This document shows, piece after piece, positions 9,634 to 20,341 of a DNA stretch of 64,000 bases; position 1 is the stretch's first letter, and every line of letters begins with the position of its first letter. The notes under the pieces are model-generated. The model did no database searches. It was not told where the DNA came from and saw nothing but the letters and a program-made list of their open reading frames with translations. Source of the stretch: Porphyra umbilicalis. Its lineage: Eukaryota > Rhodophyta > Bangiophyceae > Bangiales > Bangiaceae. The translations under genes and the position numbers were made by a program. The stretch lies in assembly GCA_002049455.2 (NCBI GenBank), contig KV919004.1, positions 57,566 to 121,565 of the forward strand, written 5' to 3'.

Positions 9634-10014
9634 TAGGGTTGCACACGACGCCCCTATTTCGGGGGCGTCAGGGGCGCGCGACGGATAAGACGCCTTACTG
9701 ACGCCCCATTAGGCAGTCAAAACGCCCTCACGACGCCCCAAGTAGCACCCTCAATATTCTCCATATCGTTCAAGTAGCACCTATATCGTGCTCTCATATA
9801 TCATTTTGTGTCCAGACTGGGGGCCTGTCCCCAACCAAGGTGCACAGCCGCCACCTGCTGAATCATGTGGACCCCCCTGAAAACTTTCTCTTCGCGACGC
9901 CTTGCTGACGCCCTTTTCAGTTGGGGCGTTAGGGGCGCACGACGCCCAAATGACGCCCTAGTGACGCCCTTAACGACGCCCTTAACGACGCCCCGGGCGT
10001 TCTGAGCAACCCTA
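9634..10014. mobile_element. 381-bp hAT-type MITE with exact 8-bp target duplication
   Basis: The element starts TAGGGTTGCACACGACGCCC and ends with the inverted counterpart (reverse complement TAGGGTTGCTCAGAACGCCC). It is flanked on both sides by the identical octamer GGTGTGGG (9626-9633 and 10015-10022). The 8-bp duplication and TAGGG terminus match the hAT superfamily. The interior has no coding potential but is packed with GACGCC(C) and its complement GGCGTC, in both arms. These look like the subterminal repeats bound by hAT transposases. It is a non-autonomous element, probably mobilised by a transposase encoded elsewhere. Confidence 0.88.
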
Positions 10015-10022
10015 GGTGTGGG

Positions 10023-10520
10023 AAAGCGCCCTAGACTGAGGGAAATCAACTTGGTTGTGTGGCAGAACGAAAGTACCTAGAGAAAACTGAGTCTGTCGGT
10101 AATATATTCAACCAATGGTCAGTCGAGGTCCGTAGCCGACAGTACTGTATAGAATTGGGGGATCAGCCACATGGACAGCGCTTCACAATGCCTCGCCGCT
10201 CTCGCCGCCTGCCGGAAGCGGGAACGGAACAGAGATGCATTTGCAGTCTTGTCCTGTACGTCGGTTTCCGCGCGTGGTCTCACCCTGATGGCCTCTTGGT
10301 CGTGGCGTGTAGCGCGCACCACGCCGCCGTCTGTGCGATCCGTTTCGTTTGGTCGTAAGGAACGCCAATGTCCCACGATCAATCCAGAGCCCAAAGTAAC
10401 GGGCACTCAACAAAAAGCTACGAGCACGAACTCCCAAAAAACAGTGCCAAGCCAGCGTGCGCGCCCCGCCCCTCACCACACACAAGCAGTTCCTGAGGCC
10501 GGCGGCACCCCAGGCGCTTC
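10023..10520. other. intergenic, no supported gene
   Basis: Short frames only. It lies beyond the 3' end of the GH16 gene. Confidence 0.4.
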
Positions 10521-10586
10521 CCCCATCCATGCTTCCAAAAAAACGGCCGTCTGCCCCATCCACGCCTCCAAAAAAACGGCCGCCCT
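10521..10586. repeat. 33-bp tandem duplication with A7 tract
   Basis: Two adjacent 33-bp units (10521-10553 and 10554-10586) share CCCCATCCA(T/C)GC(T/C)TCC, an A7 run and ACGGCCG. They lie about 125 bp beyond the stop of the minus-strand GH16 gene. On the transcript strand they would give two T-rich blocks, possibly a 3'-end signal. Confidence 0.75.
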
Positions 10587-10711
10587 CACCGCGCCCGTGC
10601 TCCTAGAGAGGCCACCCACCACCTCCCGTGCGCGGGGCACGCTCCGCCCTACCGCGTCATCATCCCCCGCCCCCCCCCCCTCCCCCCCACCGACGCCGAA
10701 AGGCAACGACC

Positions 10712-12323
10712 TCAGTTCCCCGCGTTCCACGACACAAACGTGTCGGCGGCGAGCGCCCGCGGCGCAAAGTGCCGCACCCGCCGCGCGATTCTGCGGCCCG
10801 CCGACACCACGGCGGCGGCTGCCCACCCTGCAAACGGCACGGGCGGGGAGCGGAGGATCTCCTCGGGCGAGCCGGGCGACGGTGCGCGCTGCAGCGCAAA
10901 GGGACTCACGCCAACGTCCTCGACGAGGCTCGTTGCCGGCGTCGTCTTGGTGACGAGCGCCGCGTCCGACGCGCCCGCCCCGGGCACCGGCACGACAAAC
11001 ACCGCCTTCCCGGCGGCGCCGACCGACGCAACGCCCGGCGCCGGCACTTCGCCGCGTGCGAAGCTGACCGGCGGGGGCAGCCTGCCGCGCCCCCCCCCCG
11101 ACTTGCGCCACTTGTTGCGCTTGGACCACCCGCGCAAGTACGAGACGCGGAAGTCGGAGGAGCGGAAGGCCGGTGACGGAAGGCCAAACCAGTAGGGGAA
11201 GGACTCTGAGTCGAGCTTGACCCGCAAGTACTGGTGGTGGCCGACGTTGCGCTCAGAGCGGATGACCCGCCCGTTAAAGAGCCACTGGATGCGCTCCGCG
11301 TCCCAGTCCATGGCGTACACGTGGTAGGCGGCGGCGAGGCGCGCGTTGTGGTACGTGTTGCGCGGCGCGCTGACGGGCGCCGACGGGTTGATGCCGCGGC
11401 TCAGGTCGCGAAACACGTGAAAGTTGGTGTGGATGGTGTAGCGGTGGCCGGGGCCGGGGCCGCCCGGCGCGCCGCCGCCAATCTCAAACACGTCCAACTC
11501 GGTCCACTGCTTGGCCGTGTTGGAGGACAGCCAAAAGGCCGACGATAAGACCGAGTCCATCGGCTTGGCGCGCACCTCGAAAAACCCGTACCGCACCGCC
11601 TGCCAAGACTGCATAAAGGCCGTCGTCCAGGTGTGGTAGATGCGCGGCTGGTCGGCGAGCGAGGGGGGGTTGGCGGGGAAATTCCACCTCAGGTCCCGGC
11701 GCGCATGAAGCACGCAGTCGCCGCCGGTGAGCCAGATGTTGGACCCCTTGAAGACGGCCGGCGCGCGACCAATCCTGCATGACGGTATCCCAGCGGGCAG
11801 GGCACCACACACAACAGCACAACCGTAGAGGGAGAGCGCGTGGGGAACACAAGACAACGGGGCGAGTGTGAGTCGACACCGAGCTACTCCAGCGCCGACC
11901 GGCCTCCCACGAGCGCCGCTCCGCACCCACCACCCACCTCACCAAAAAAAGGACACACGGCACAAGGCCAGCCAACAGCATAACTCTACCCGCTCCCTTC
12001 CCTGTCCAGCTCCACACACACCCCCCCCCCCGGTCACGGGTCGCCCGCGCGTACCAGTGCGGGTTCCAATCCTGCCACTTGGTCTTGTCCAACCACCGCG
12101 ACTGGAACTCGTCGGTCAACCCCCACAGCGGCTCAAACGTGTAGCGGTTGCGGCCGTCGCGCCACAGCGGCTGGTTGGCGGCCGCGACGCCCGTCGGGCC
12201 GCCGGCGACAAGGACGGCGGCGGCGGCCGCCGCCGCCACCGCCGCCACCGTCGCGGCAACCGACCGGCGGGGCGCCGCGGCGGCGCCCGCCCGCGCGCCC
12301 GCACCGAAAAAGGGGAGGACCAT
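10712..12323 (-). CDS. secreted GH16 family glycan hydrolase (agarase/porphyranase-like), two exons
   Basis: Exon 1 is 12323-12055 and exon 2 is 11774-10712. The 280-bp intron begins GTAC and ends GCAG, and splicing restores W90 across the junction to give 443 residues. Residues 1-49 form an Arg-containing, Ala/Val-rich signal peptide. The catalytic domain follows: DEF at 71-73, YGFFEVRAK at 152-160 and the active-site motif ELDVFE at 182-187. E182 is the expected nucleophile, D184 the assisting acid and E187 the acid/base, in the ExDxxE beta-bulge form typical of agarases, porphyranases, kappa-carrageenases and laminarinases. A basic Gly/Ala-rich tail of about 130 residues follows the domain. 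In a red alga it would remodel sulfated galactan cell walls. The exact substrate cannot be read from sequence. Confidence 0.88.
11775..12054 (-). other. intron of the GH16 gene
   Basis: On the transcript it starts GTACGC and ends CATGCAG. It interrupts codon 90 after its second base. In-frame translation through it meets low-complexity sequence (a C10 run), and the two flanking frames join exactly when it is removed. Confidence 0.8.
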
Positions 12324-14294
12324 CGTCACCGGGGTGGACCGGTGGCCAACGTGTCGGCCAACGGCAGACACGGGCAGGCCGCGACGCGCGCCGGGCAAGT
12401 CGCAAACGGCCACAGGGGAGACAATGGGGACGTGCGCACAGGAGCCTCAAGGCCGACCGCCGGTTGCCGCTCGGTGCACCCCGCCCGTCGACCGCCTCGC
12501 CAACGTCTGCAGCTGTGCGGGTCGGCCGCCGAGTGTGCACACCGACGCCACGGCGCCCTTTTCTACCCCCACACACCCGTCGGGGCGGGGGCGACGACCC
12601 CTTCCCCCCCCCCCGCCCCACCCCGCGGCGTGCCGTCCGTCGACGCGCAGCCGCGCCCCGCGCGCGACACCGCGTGCACACCCATCCGCGCGGCGCCGCG
12701 GGGGCCGACACGCGCGCGGGGCTGACGCGGCGCGCCCCCCCCCCACCCCCCCCCCGCCCGACGGGGAGCGCCGCGGCGCGGCGCCCCGCCAGCGCCGCGT
12801 TGGGGCACCGGCGCCGTGTTGCGGCGCCGCCCCCGGCCGCTGGCGGCGCCGGCCGCCTCGACGCGGCGGTGGCGGCCACGGCCGCGTCGCCCCCGCCGCC
12901 GCCCGACGCTGCCCGCGGCGGCGGCCGCGGCGCGGCCGCCCATCCCCGCGGTGGCGGTCTCGAGGCGGCGGGTGGAGGGAGGAGGGGGGGGGGGCGGGGG
13001 GGGAGGAGTGACGGATCAAGCAGCGTCCCCGCCCCCCCCCCCCCCCACCCCCCCCACGCCCCTCCCCGCCCGCTGCGTCATGCCCCGGGACTGGGCAACA
13101 AGGCACCGGCGCCCCCCCCACGCCCCCGCCACAGCGTGGGGCGACCGCGCCGGGCAGAGGGGCGGCGCAACGGGCGGACGCAACGAGCGACGCAACGAGC
13201 ATCAGCCGCCCCCCCCCCCCGCCGAGACAGTCGCACGCACGCGCAAACGCCACCGCGCGGGTGCCGTGTCAGTGGATGCGCGCGGGTGTCGTGTCAGTGG
13301 GTGCGCGGGTACACCCGCCGGCGGCGGCGGGCGGACGGCACGGCGGCACTGCCGCCGTGTGCCGACCGCGACGGGGCCTGCACGGAGGCGCCCGTGGCGT
13401 GCCGAGCACGCGGGCGCCCGCGGCGGCAGCGTGCGACCGCGCGCGTCAGTGGGAGGCGCCCGCCGGCGGCACCGGCGGCGCGGCGCGGACCCCAGCGCCG
13501 CGGTGGCCGTCGCCCGCCCGCCCGCCCGCCCGCCCGCCCGCCCGCCCGTCTGTCGGCTGCGGCGGTGGCGGCCGCGCGCCCGGCGGCACGAGCGGTCGCA
13601 ATGCGCGGCGGGGGGCGACCCCCCCCCCTTCCCCCCCCCCAAGCCACGTCCACCCCGACACCATGCGGCTCGGTGCGCCGGTGGCGACCGCCGCCCCCAC
13701 CCCCCCACGGCGCGCCGTTGGTGGCCCCACAGGGGCACCCGCCCAGCGCACGGGCGGCGGGTGCGGGTGTGGCGGGAGCGCCGCGGTGGCCGCGGGCGGG
13801 TGCCCCCCCCCCCGCGCCGGTACGCTGCAGCGCCGGCGCCAGCGGCGGCGGGGACGCCACCCACGTCCCAGAGGCGGGGCGGGCGGGGGGGGACGGGCGG
13901 GGGGTCGGCCGGCCACCCCTGTTGCAATCCCGCCCATTGACGGCAGTTGCCGCAAGAGCGGGGGGGGGGGGGGGGGGCCGAGCCACCGCGCCCGCCAAGG
14001 CGGGCGTGGCACAATCCGCCCAGCGCAGACGCGCGCGCCGCCGGCGTGGCCCCCACCCGCCGACCGTGGCCGCCGGCGGCACGTCACGCGGCGGCCCGAG
14101 GCGCGGGCGGGGGGGCCACCGCGGCGGCCGGGTGGCCGACGGCGCGGCGCGTGCTCTCGTGCCAACGAGGCCCGCGCACCTGTCAGGGCGGGCACGAAAA
14201 CACAAAACGGGCGCGCGCTGGCCCAGCGGCGCCCCGCTGGGGCCGCTGCCGTCCCCCCCCAGAGCGGCGCCGAATTCGGCCGCCGCCGCCCTAG
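12324..14294. other. extremely GC-rich stretch, no gene assigned
   Basis: Nearly all six frames are open for hundreds of codons, yielding only Arg/Pro/Ala/Gly runs. Numerous C and G homopolymers are present. No motif was found that would choose a strand or frame. It may include the GH16 promoter (upstream of 12323). Confidence 0.4.
13512..13548. repeat. (CCCG)9 microsatellite
   Basis: Nine uninterrupted CCCG tetramers. Confidence 0.85.
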
Positions 14295-14469
14295 CTAGGC
14301 GGCACCCGCCGCGGCGGCCGCCGCCGCCCGCGCCGCCCGCCGCTTGGCGTTGGACCGCGCCGCCGCCGCGCGGTTGCGGAGCACGCGCGCGCGCACGTCC
14401 GCGTCCTCAATCGCCTCGAGTCGCACCCGCACCCGCGTGCGGGGCGGCGGCAGAGATGGTGGCGGCGGC

Positions 14470-14502
<33 letters not shown>

Positions 14503-15584
14503 AGCGTCGGCGGCGGCGGCAGCGTCGGCGGCAGCGCCCCCGCCGCCGGTGCGTCGGCGCCCGCGCCGTCGCGGGCCCTCCCCCCCGCCCCCCCCCCCCC
14601 CCCGGCGGCGCCCCGCAAGCCCGGCAAAATCGGCCGCGGCGGCGGCCCGATGCGCAAGCCCCCCGGGTGCACCGGGGTGTGCGCCGCCAGGCGCGCGTGG
14701 AGGCGCGCCACCACCGCCACGCTCGACACTTCAGTGGTGAGGGTGGCCACCACGAGCGGCGACGACGCTGCGTCGGGGACGTGACCCCCCCCTGGCGGCG
14801 GCGCCAACACCGCCGCCGTACCAAACGCGCCAACGAGCCGACACGACGACGAGCGGAAGGCGGCGAGCGGGGAGGAGCGGTCGACCCCCCCCAGCGGGTC
14901 GTGCCCCCGCAGCAGCGTCGACGTGCGGAGGAGGAGGGACGGGGCCCCCCCGGCGGCGGCCGGCCGCCGCAGCAGGCTGCCCGTAATCTCAATGGCGTCC
15001 CCGCTGGACGCGCGCTTGACGACGCCCGTGGAGAGGATGGTCCCGCCATTGTGCGCGGCGCCGACGTGCATCACCTCCGCGTCAATGTCGTACACCCACC
15101 GCATCAGCGAGGCGGCGTCGCCGATGACCCGCACCGTGTCGACGACCACGTCGGTGGCGATGAGGCCCCACACGTGGCTGCCATCGGTGGCCACGGGGAC
15201 GTGCAGCGCCGACGAGATGGTAATGGGGGGGGCAAGTCCCCCGCCACCCTCGCCGCCGCCGCCGCCGCCGCCGTCGTTGCCGCCGTCGCCCAACGACGTG
15301 CGGTCGCCGGCGGCGGCCGCCGCCGGCGCGGCCTCTGGCACGGGCCGCAAGACTTGGTCAAACGTAAAGCTGAGCGGCAACGCCGCCACGGCGGCGGACG
15401 GCACCGTGTCGGCGGCGGCGGCGGCGGGCGACGCGGCGGGCAGGTCGGGCGAGAGCGGGTGGAGCCACGCGGCGGCCGCCGGCGGCAGGCGCCGCGTGTC
15501 AAACTCGTCGAGGCCGCCGCGCGCGGCCGGGGGGAGGAGGCGCGGCTCGGTTGCTGCCAGCAGCTGCGCAACGATGCCGCTCAT
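14295..15584 (-). CDS. paralogue 1 of a tandem pair ending in a bZIP-like basic region
   Basis: The 429-residue product starts at a clear ATG (15584). It aligns along its length with the neighbour at 18022-16787: a shared N-terminal TRRLP..AAWL.PLSP block, SSALhvPv, GLIATDVVVDTVR followed by LMRWVYDIDAEV, and SSPLAAFRS..CRLVGAFG. A Pro run of about 16 precedes the C-terminus, which reads EAIEDADVRARVLRNRAAAA and then RSNAKRRAARAA. This resembles the NxxAAxxS core of a bZIP basic region, but Asn replaces the usual Arg after Ser and no leucine zipper follows. The conserved middle may be a ligand or interaction domain, but it was not recognised. Nuclear DNA binding is an inference from the basic region only. 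Confidence 0.75.
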
Positions 15585-16669
15585 GGCGGGGGGGGGGCGC
15601 GTCGGGGACGCGACGGGCGGGGGGGGGGGGATCGCCGTGGGTGGGACGCGACGGCCGGGGGGGTACGGCGCGGCGGGGCACGGCGGCGGACGAGTGAAGC
15701 GTCAAAAAAAGGGGAGGCGGGAAGGAGGGGGAGGGGGGGCGGGGGGGGGCACGCAGCAGCAAACTGCATGTCCTTGATAGGCTGGACCACAGCCGTGGCA
15801 GCTTGGCGGCACGTCACGGACGGCGTCGACGGCGAGGGTGGCGCCCCTGTGCCAGCGGCTTCTGGATCCTCGTCGTGGACACTCGTGGCGTATAGAAATC
15901 GTGACACATGACTGACTCGTGGGCCTGCGTCTGGTAGCGTTGCTCTGTGTGACGCTGGTGCGTGGCACCCTTGGTGCACCGTCTTCTACCGCATTCTGCA
16001 CGAACCGTGCATGCTGCGGGCCGAGCCGCGGGTCCGCGGCCAGCGCCAGGACACCCCGCCGGCGGCGGCTGAAAAGGAAAATACAGATAGGCATCCACCA
16101 AGCGACCGCCCGTGCTTTTAAATGCTGACCGATACGTGCGGGCGAGGTGGTGGACGATGCGAGTCCACGCGACAAGCAAACGCTGCCGCGTCGATGGCAG
16201 TGCCGTTGGTGACGGCAGTGGCAGCGCTCCCCATCCGCGTCCTTGTCAGTGGCGAGGCCGCGGGCGGCTGGGCGGCCGACGGTACGAGGTAGGCGATGGG
16301 CACGTCGCGAGGGTCCTCCCACCACATCTTTTCAATGCCCGGCCGTGCCCCTTCTACCCCCAGAAGCACGGGTCGCGGAGAGCCCAGCGACGCGCCCACG
16401 CTGCCACCTCGACGGTCGTGCCGTGGCCAAACGACGGGGGCCGCTCCGCTCGCCACCGGCGGGGCAGCTCTGCCCACATGCTTCGCGGCGTGGGCGCCAG
16501 GTGAGCTTTGCGGAGAGGGTGCCGCAGCAGCTGGGGTTCCACACAGGGGGCGATCAACCCGGCCAGCGTTGGCGCCCGCCCCGGCGTCGTCGACGCCCGC
16601 TGCGTCGTCAGCATCCGCCTCGCAGTCCTTCCTGCCACTGCAGTCGGCAACGTCAGTTCGGCATGGAGC
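15585..16669. other. intergenic between the paralogues
   Basis: Starts with C/G homopolymers near the promoter side of paralogue 1, then mixed DNA with no convincing frame. Confidence 0.4.
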
Positions 16670-16790
16670 TCATTGCTTCCCGTCGCCTCGCCTCCCGCGC
16701 CGCACGCCGTCAGGCGTTTGATCGCTACACGGCGACGCGGTTGCGGAGGACCCGCCCTCGCTCCTCCGCGCCGTCCACAACCTCGATCAT
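16670..16790 (-). pseudogene. decayed third copy of the bZIP-like C-terminus
   Basis: Directly after the stop of paralogue 2, the minus strand reads IEVVDGAEERGRVLRNRVAV, stop, RSNA, stop, RRAARE. This matches, position for position, the C-terminal EEVEDATVRARIIRNRAAAQ, RSNAE, RRAARAA of paralogue 2. The stops fall at the Q and E positions. It is therefore a short tandem duplication of the 3' end of the gene that has decayed. Confidence 0.8.
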
Positions 16791-18022
16791 CCCGCCGGGA
16801 GTTGCCCCGCCGCCCGCGCCGCCCGCCGCTCGGCGTTGGACCGCTGCGCGGCGGCACGGTTGCGAATGATCCGCGCCCGCACTGTCGCATCTTCCACCTC
16901 TTCGAGCCGCACCCGACCGCGCGTGCGCGGCGCCGACGGGGTGCGGGTGGCAACGACGTGGCTCTCCGGCCACGGCTGCGGACCAGTGGCGGCTGCCCCT
17001 ACCGCTGGCGCCAGCAACGGCGCCATCGCCGGGTCCCGACCGAGGCTCGGTCGGATGGGCACCGCCGCCGGCGGGCGCACCCACAGCCCGCCGGGGTGCA
17101 CGGGCCGCCGCCCCATCAACAGCGCCTGCAGGCGGGTCACGACGGCGGCGCTCGAGTACTCGGTGGCCATTACGTTGGATACGATGGGGGATATGCTGGC
17201 ATCGTCGCTGGCGTCGGCGCCGCCGTCCACGCCGGGCGGACCACCCCCGCCGCCGCCGGGCGTCGACAACACCACCGCGGCGGCGCCAAATGAGCCGACC
17301 ATCCGACATATCGCCGAGCGGTACGCAGCGAGCGGGGAGGAGAGGTCGATTGGCGCCAAAGGCGCCGCGCCGCTAACGATCGTCCTCAAGCGGAGGAGGA
17401 GGCGGACAGGCTCGCCCGGCTGGGCAGGGCGCTGAAAGACGCTCACGGTCATGGTCAGCGCGTCGCGGTCAGGCGTCATCCGCCCACATGCGGCCGTGAC
17501 GAGGGAGCGCCCCCTGTGGGCGGCCGACATGACAACCGTGTCGGCTTCCACGTCGTAGACGACGCGCATGAGCGGGTCCGCGTTGCCCACGAGGCGGACC
17601 GTGTCGAGGACCACGTCCGTGGCAACGAGCCCGCACACAAAACCGTCCTCAACGGAAATCGGCAGTTGTAGGGCGGACGAGACGCTGACCATGGGGCCGA
17701 GCGGGTCGTCCCCCGACGCCCCGCCACCGTCCCCGTCCCCGCCGCTACTCCCGCTCTCTGGTACGTGCGCCGTCGGCATCCGCCGCACGACTTGGTCCAT
17801 CGCCACGCCGTGCGGGAGGCCCGCCACGACCGATGGCGGTACAAGCTCAGCGGCAGCCGCCGCCGAGGAGGCGGCCGTCAAGGACGGCGACAGCGGGGCC
17901 AGCCAAGCTGCTGCGGACGCCGGTAGCCGCCGCGTGTGGATCTCCTCAAAGTCCGCCAGCTCAGCAGGCGCAAGCATCCGTGGCTTGGACCGCGCCAGTG
18001 CTTGGGCAATGGCAGAATCCAT
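16787..18022 (-). CDS. paralogue 2 of the tandem pair ending in a bZIP-like basic region
   Basis: The 411-residue product (ATG 18022) is clearly paralogous to the protein at 15584-14295 but has less homopolymeric filler, so it shows the conserved core best. The core comprises DFEEIHTRRLPASAAAWLAP, VAMDQVVRRMP, VSSALQLPI, GLVATDVVLDTVRLVGNADP, LMRVVYDVEADTVV, LSSPLAAYRSAICRMVGSFG and a C-terminal RARIIRNRAAAQRSNAERR. The last is a bZIP-like basic segment ending only about 10 residues before the stop, so there is no zipper. Tandem same-strand arrangement with about 1.2 kb between copies indicates local duplication. Possible roles are DNA binding without dimerisation or RNA/chromatin binding. 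These are not established. Confidence 0.78.
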   Translation of the reverse strand: MDSAIAQALARSKPRMLAPAELADFEEIHTRRLPASAAAWLAPLSPSLTAASSAAAAAELVPPSVVAGLPHGVAMDQVVRRMPTAHVPESGSSGGDGDGGGASGDDPLGPMVSVSSALQLPISVEDGFVCGLVATDVVLDTVRLVGNADPLMRVVYDVEADTVVMSAAHRGRSLVTAACGRMTPDRDALTMTVSVFQRPAQPGEPVRLLLRLRTIVSGAAPLAPIDLSSPLAAYRSAICRMVGSFGAAAVVLSTPGGGGGGPPGVDGGADASDDASISPIVSNVMATEYSSAAVVTRLQALLMGRRPVHPGGLWVRPPAAVPIRPSLGRDPAMAPLLAPAVGAAATGPQPWPESHVVATRTPSAPRTRGRVRLEEVEDATVRARIIRNRAAAQRSNAERRAARAAGQLPAG

Positions 18023-19347
18023 TGCGGCAGCCTCGAGGCGACCAGAAAGGGTGGGGGAAGAACAACTCGGGGCAGGGACGGGGGATGAGAAACCCCGGTC
18101 TTGGAGCGGAAGGCCCAGTGCAATGTCACTGAGATGGTGTTGACATCCAGTCCATCAGCAAACAAAGGGCGCGCGTCAAACCAAAGGAAGCGCCACAAGC
18201 ACGAAGTTCACAGGTAGGGCACACACGAGGAGCAGCAAGGAGCGCCTTGAACGACCCAGTGTCTGACAGCATCGTGACGAGGCCACGCTCAGCAATCGAA
18301 ACTACGGCCTGTGGAATCATGACGCCATAATCAAGTGTACTAATTCCTATGGGCTATGCCTATGCTGACAAATGTGTACATGGTATTCTTGCAGAGATTC
18401 AGCACTTTGGTGGAGAATATGGTCACTTCGCTGACTTTCGTCTTGCCTAGCTGGCACCTGCTGCGAATTGCGCACTTGAACGACAACGGAACCGCCACAC
18501 AGCGCGTTGATGAAATCTCGTGTCAGGTTCCAAGGTATCTGCAACAAGGCCGAACCGTATTGCTGCTCGACCCCTTTGCGTTCAGAGAGAGATCGAAAAT
18601 GAGTACATAACTCCTCTTTGCCCAATCTTTAAGGAGAAGTTCACATCCTTCGAGACATATGTTGCGAGACTCGCCGCAATGATCCCTCGGAGGTCTCGGG
18701 GAAGAAGTGGAGCAAGACCCTGACGGAGGAAAGGATGTGACACCGGCCAGCATTGAGGATACATGCCAAAGATGCATTGAAAGACACGGTCGCTTTATTG
18801 TTGCTCGGCGCGGGCACGGGTGGCAGAGCAGACACGAAATCGATAAGAAAGCCACGGTGTGCTACAGAGTCACGCAGACATGTAGCTAACTGCACACAGC
18901 CGCAAACTCTGACAGAGCTACAGGCCACCGGACAACAGCAAGCTCACCATGTCAGCGACTCGCGGACACCACGCATGCTTGTGCGTATGACACAAGTTAC
19001 TCGACTTCGATGTCAGCAACACCCATTGGTTTGCAAAGAAACAGAAGCCAAGAAAGAGGAAGCCATCGCACATATGCATGGTAAGGATACATGGGGGACG
19101 GGCGAGCGAACACGAAAAAGAAGTACGTGGTCAGTTCATCCAACCCATCCACCACCCACCCACCGCGCGCGTCACACTATCCACACTGCGCCAGTGTGGA
19201 TCCCCACCCAATCGCCACCACCACTAGTCCAGCGACTGCAAACGTCGTCCGGCCCGTCGTAGAGTGACTCCCCCCCGCCCCCGTGCGAGCTGGAGAGAAT
19301 GCGTGGGATGGAGGGGATGCAGATAAGAATACGACAGGAACGAGGGC
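18023..19347. other. AT-richer intergenic stretch, possible gene relics
   Basis: The minus strand has several 60-110-codon open segments in different frames (for example 18855-18523 and 18625-18347) with ordinary amino-acid composition, which could be debris of a dead gene. No motif allowed a family call. Confidence 0.3.
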
Positions 19348-19493
19348 GGTCGGCAGGAGGGTGGGCGGGGCGATCGAACAGAGGGTGGCCGGGGCTTCCG
19401 GCCAGGAGGGTGGGTGGGGCGGTCGACCAGAGGGTGGGCGGGGCGGTCCGCCAGGAGGGTGGGCCGAGCGGTCGGCCAGGAGAGCGAGCGGGG
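19348..19493. repeat. 24-25-bp minisatellite, six imperfect copies
   Basis: Units follow the pattern GGTCGNCCAG(G)AGGGTGGGCGGGGC, alternating between AGGAGGG (25 bp) and AGAGGG (24 bp) forms. Confidence 0.8.
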
Positions 19494-20341
19494 ATGTTGG
19501 CAGCACTTGTGCACTTGGGCGGCAGCCAGGAGCGGGGCTGGGGGCAGCATGGCAGTCACCTGCACACATGCCGAGGGCGCGCATTGGCGCCGCCCAGCAC
19601 TTCGAATTATTATTAATCGCCCCGCTATCCCCAAGCACAAGGCTTGACGTTTTCCAGCCCGCTGGTTGGCTGCCCGGTTGACCGGGGGCGCATCCTGGGT
19701 CCCCATTGGTAGCAGACTATCATGCCAACAGGTACTGAACAAAGTCTGGCTGACACAAGCTACGACGGTGAGGCGTCCGAGCAGAGGTCTCCATGTGCCC
19801 GCAAGAATGCATACTGTGTACGCCAAGTCTGCCTTGAACTGGGTGTGAAGGGTGCCGTTTGATCGCGCAAGGAGGACCTGCCCCATGACCCTGCCAGAGC
19901 TCTGCACGGCAATGCCAGCAGCCGTCCCACTCTAGCGACACCGTTTGCGCCCCCATCCTCCCCGACCCCCTCGGCATGTATGTGCAGCCCCCCTCGCCCC
20001 CCCCCCCCCTGCCAGCAGGAGAAAGGAGTGGGAGAGGACAGGAAAGGAGGCAAGCACAAGTGTCCGTGGTTGGGCGGTGCCCGCAGCTATTGGGAGTAGA
20101 CGAGTACGCACATGGGTAGGGGTGACCAGGTGGGTGGGGTAAGAAGGTCTCTGGGGGTGTCAGAAAGCCTTCTCAGACAGAGCCTTTTAGAGATCGACAC
20201 AGCGACATTTGCGAGGATGGTGTCACGAGGTTTGCTGCATGGAAAAACATTTCTCTCACGACCTCTCACGGTTCGCATATATTTTAAGTTCTCCGTGACC
20301 CAATTTGACAACGTGCTGTGCACAGCTACACGGACCACGGG

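Noticed and set aside
12464-14740. 758-codon plus-strand open frame
   Set aside because: Equally long frames are open on the other strand and in other registers. The composition is purely GC-driven, and it overlaps the supported minus-strand gene at 14295.
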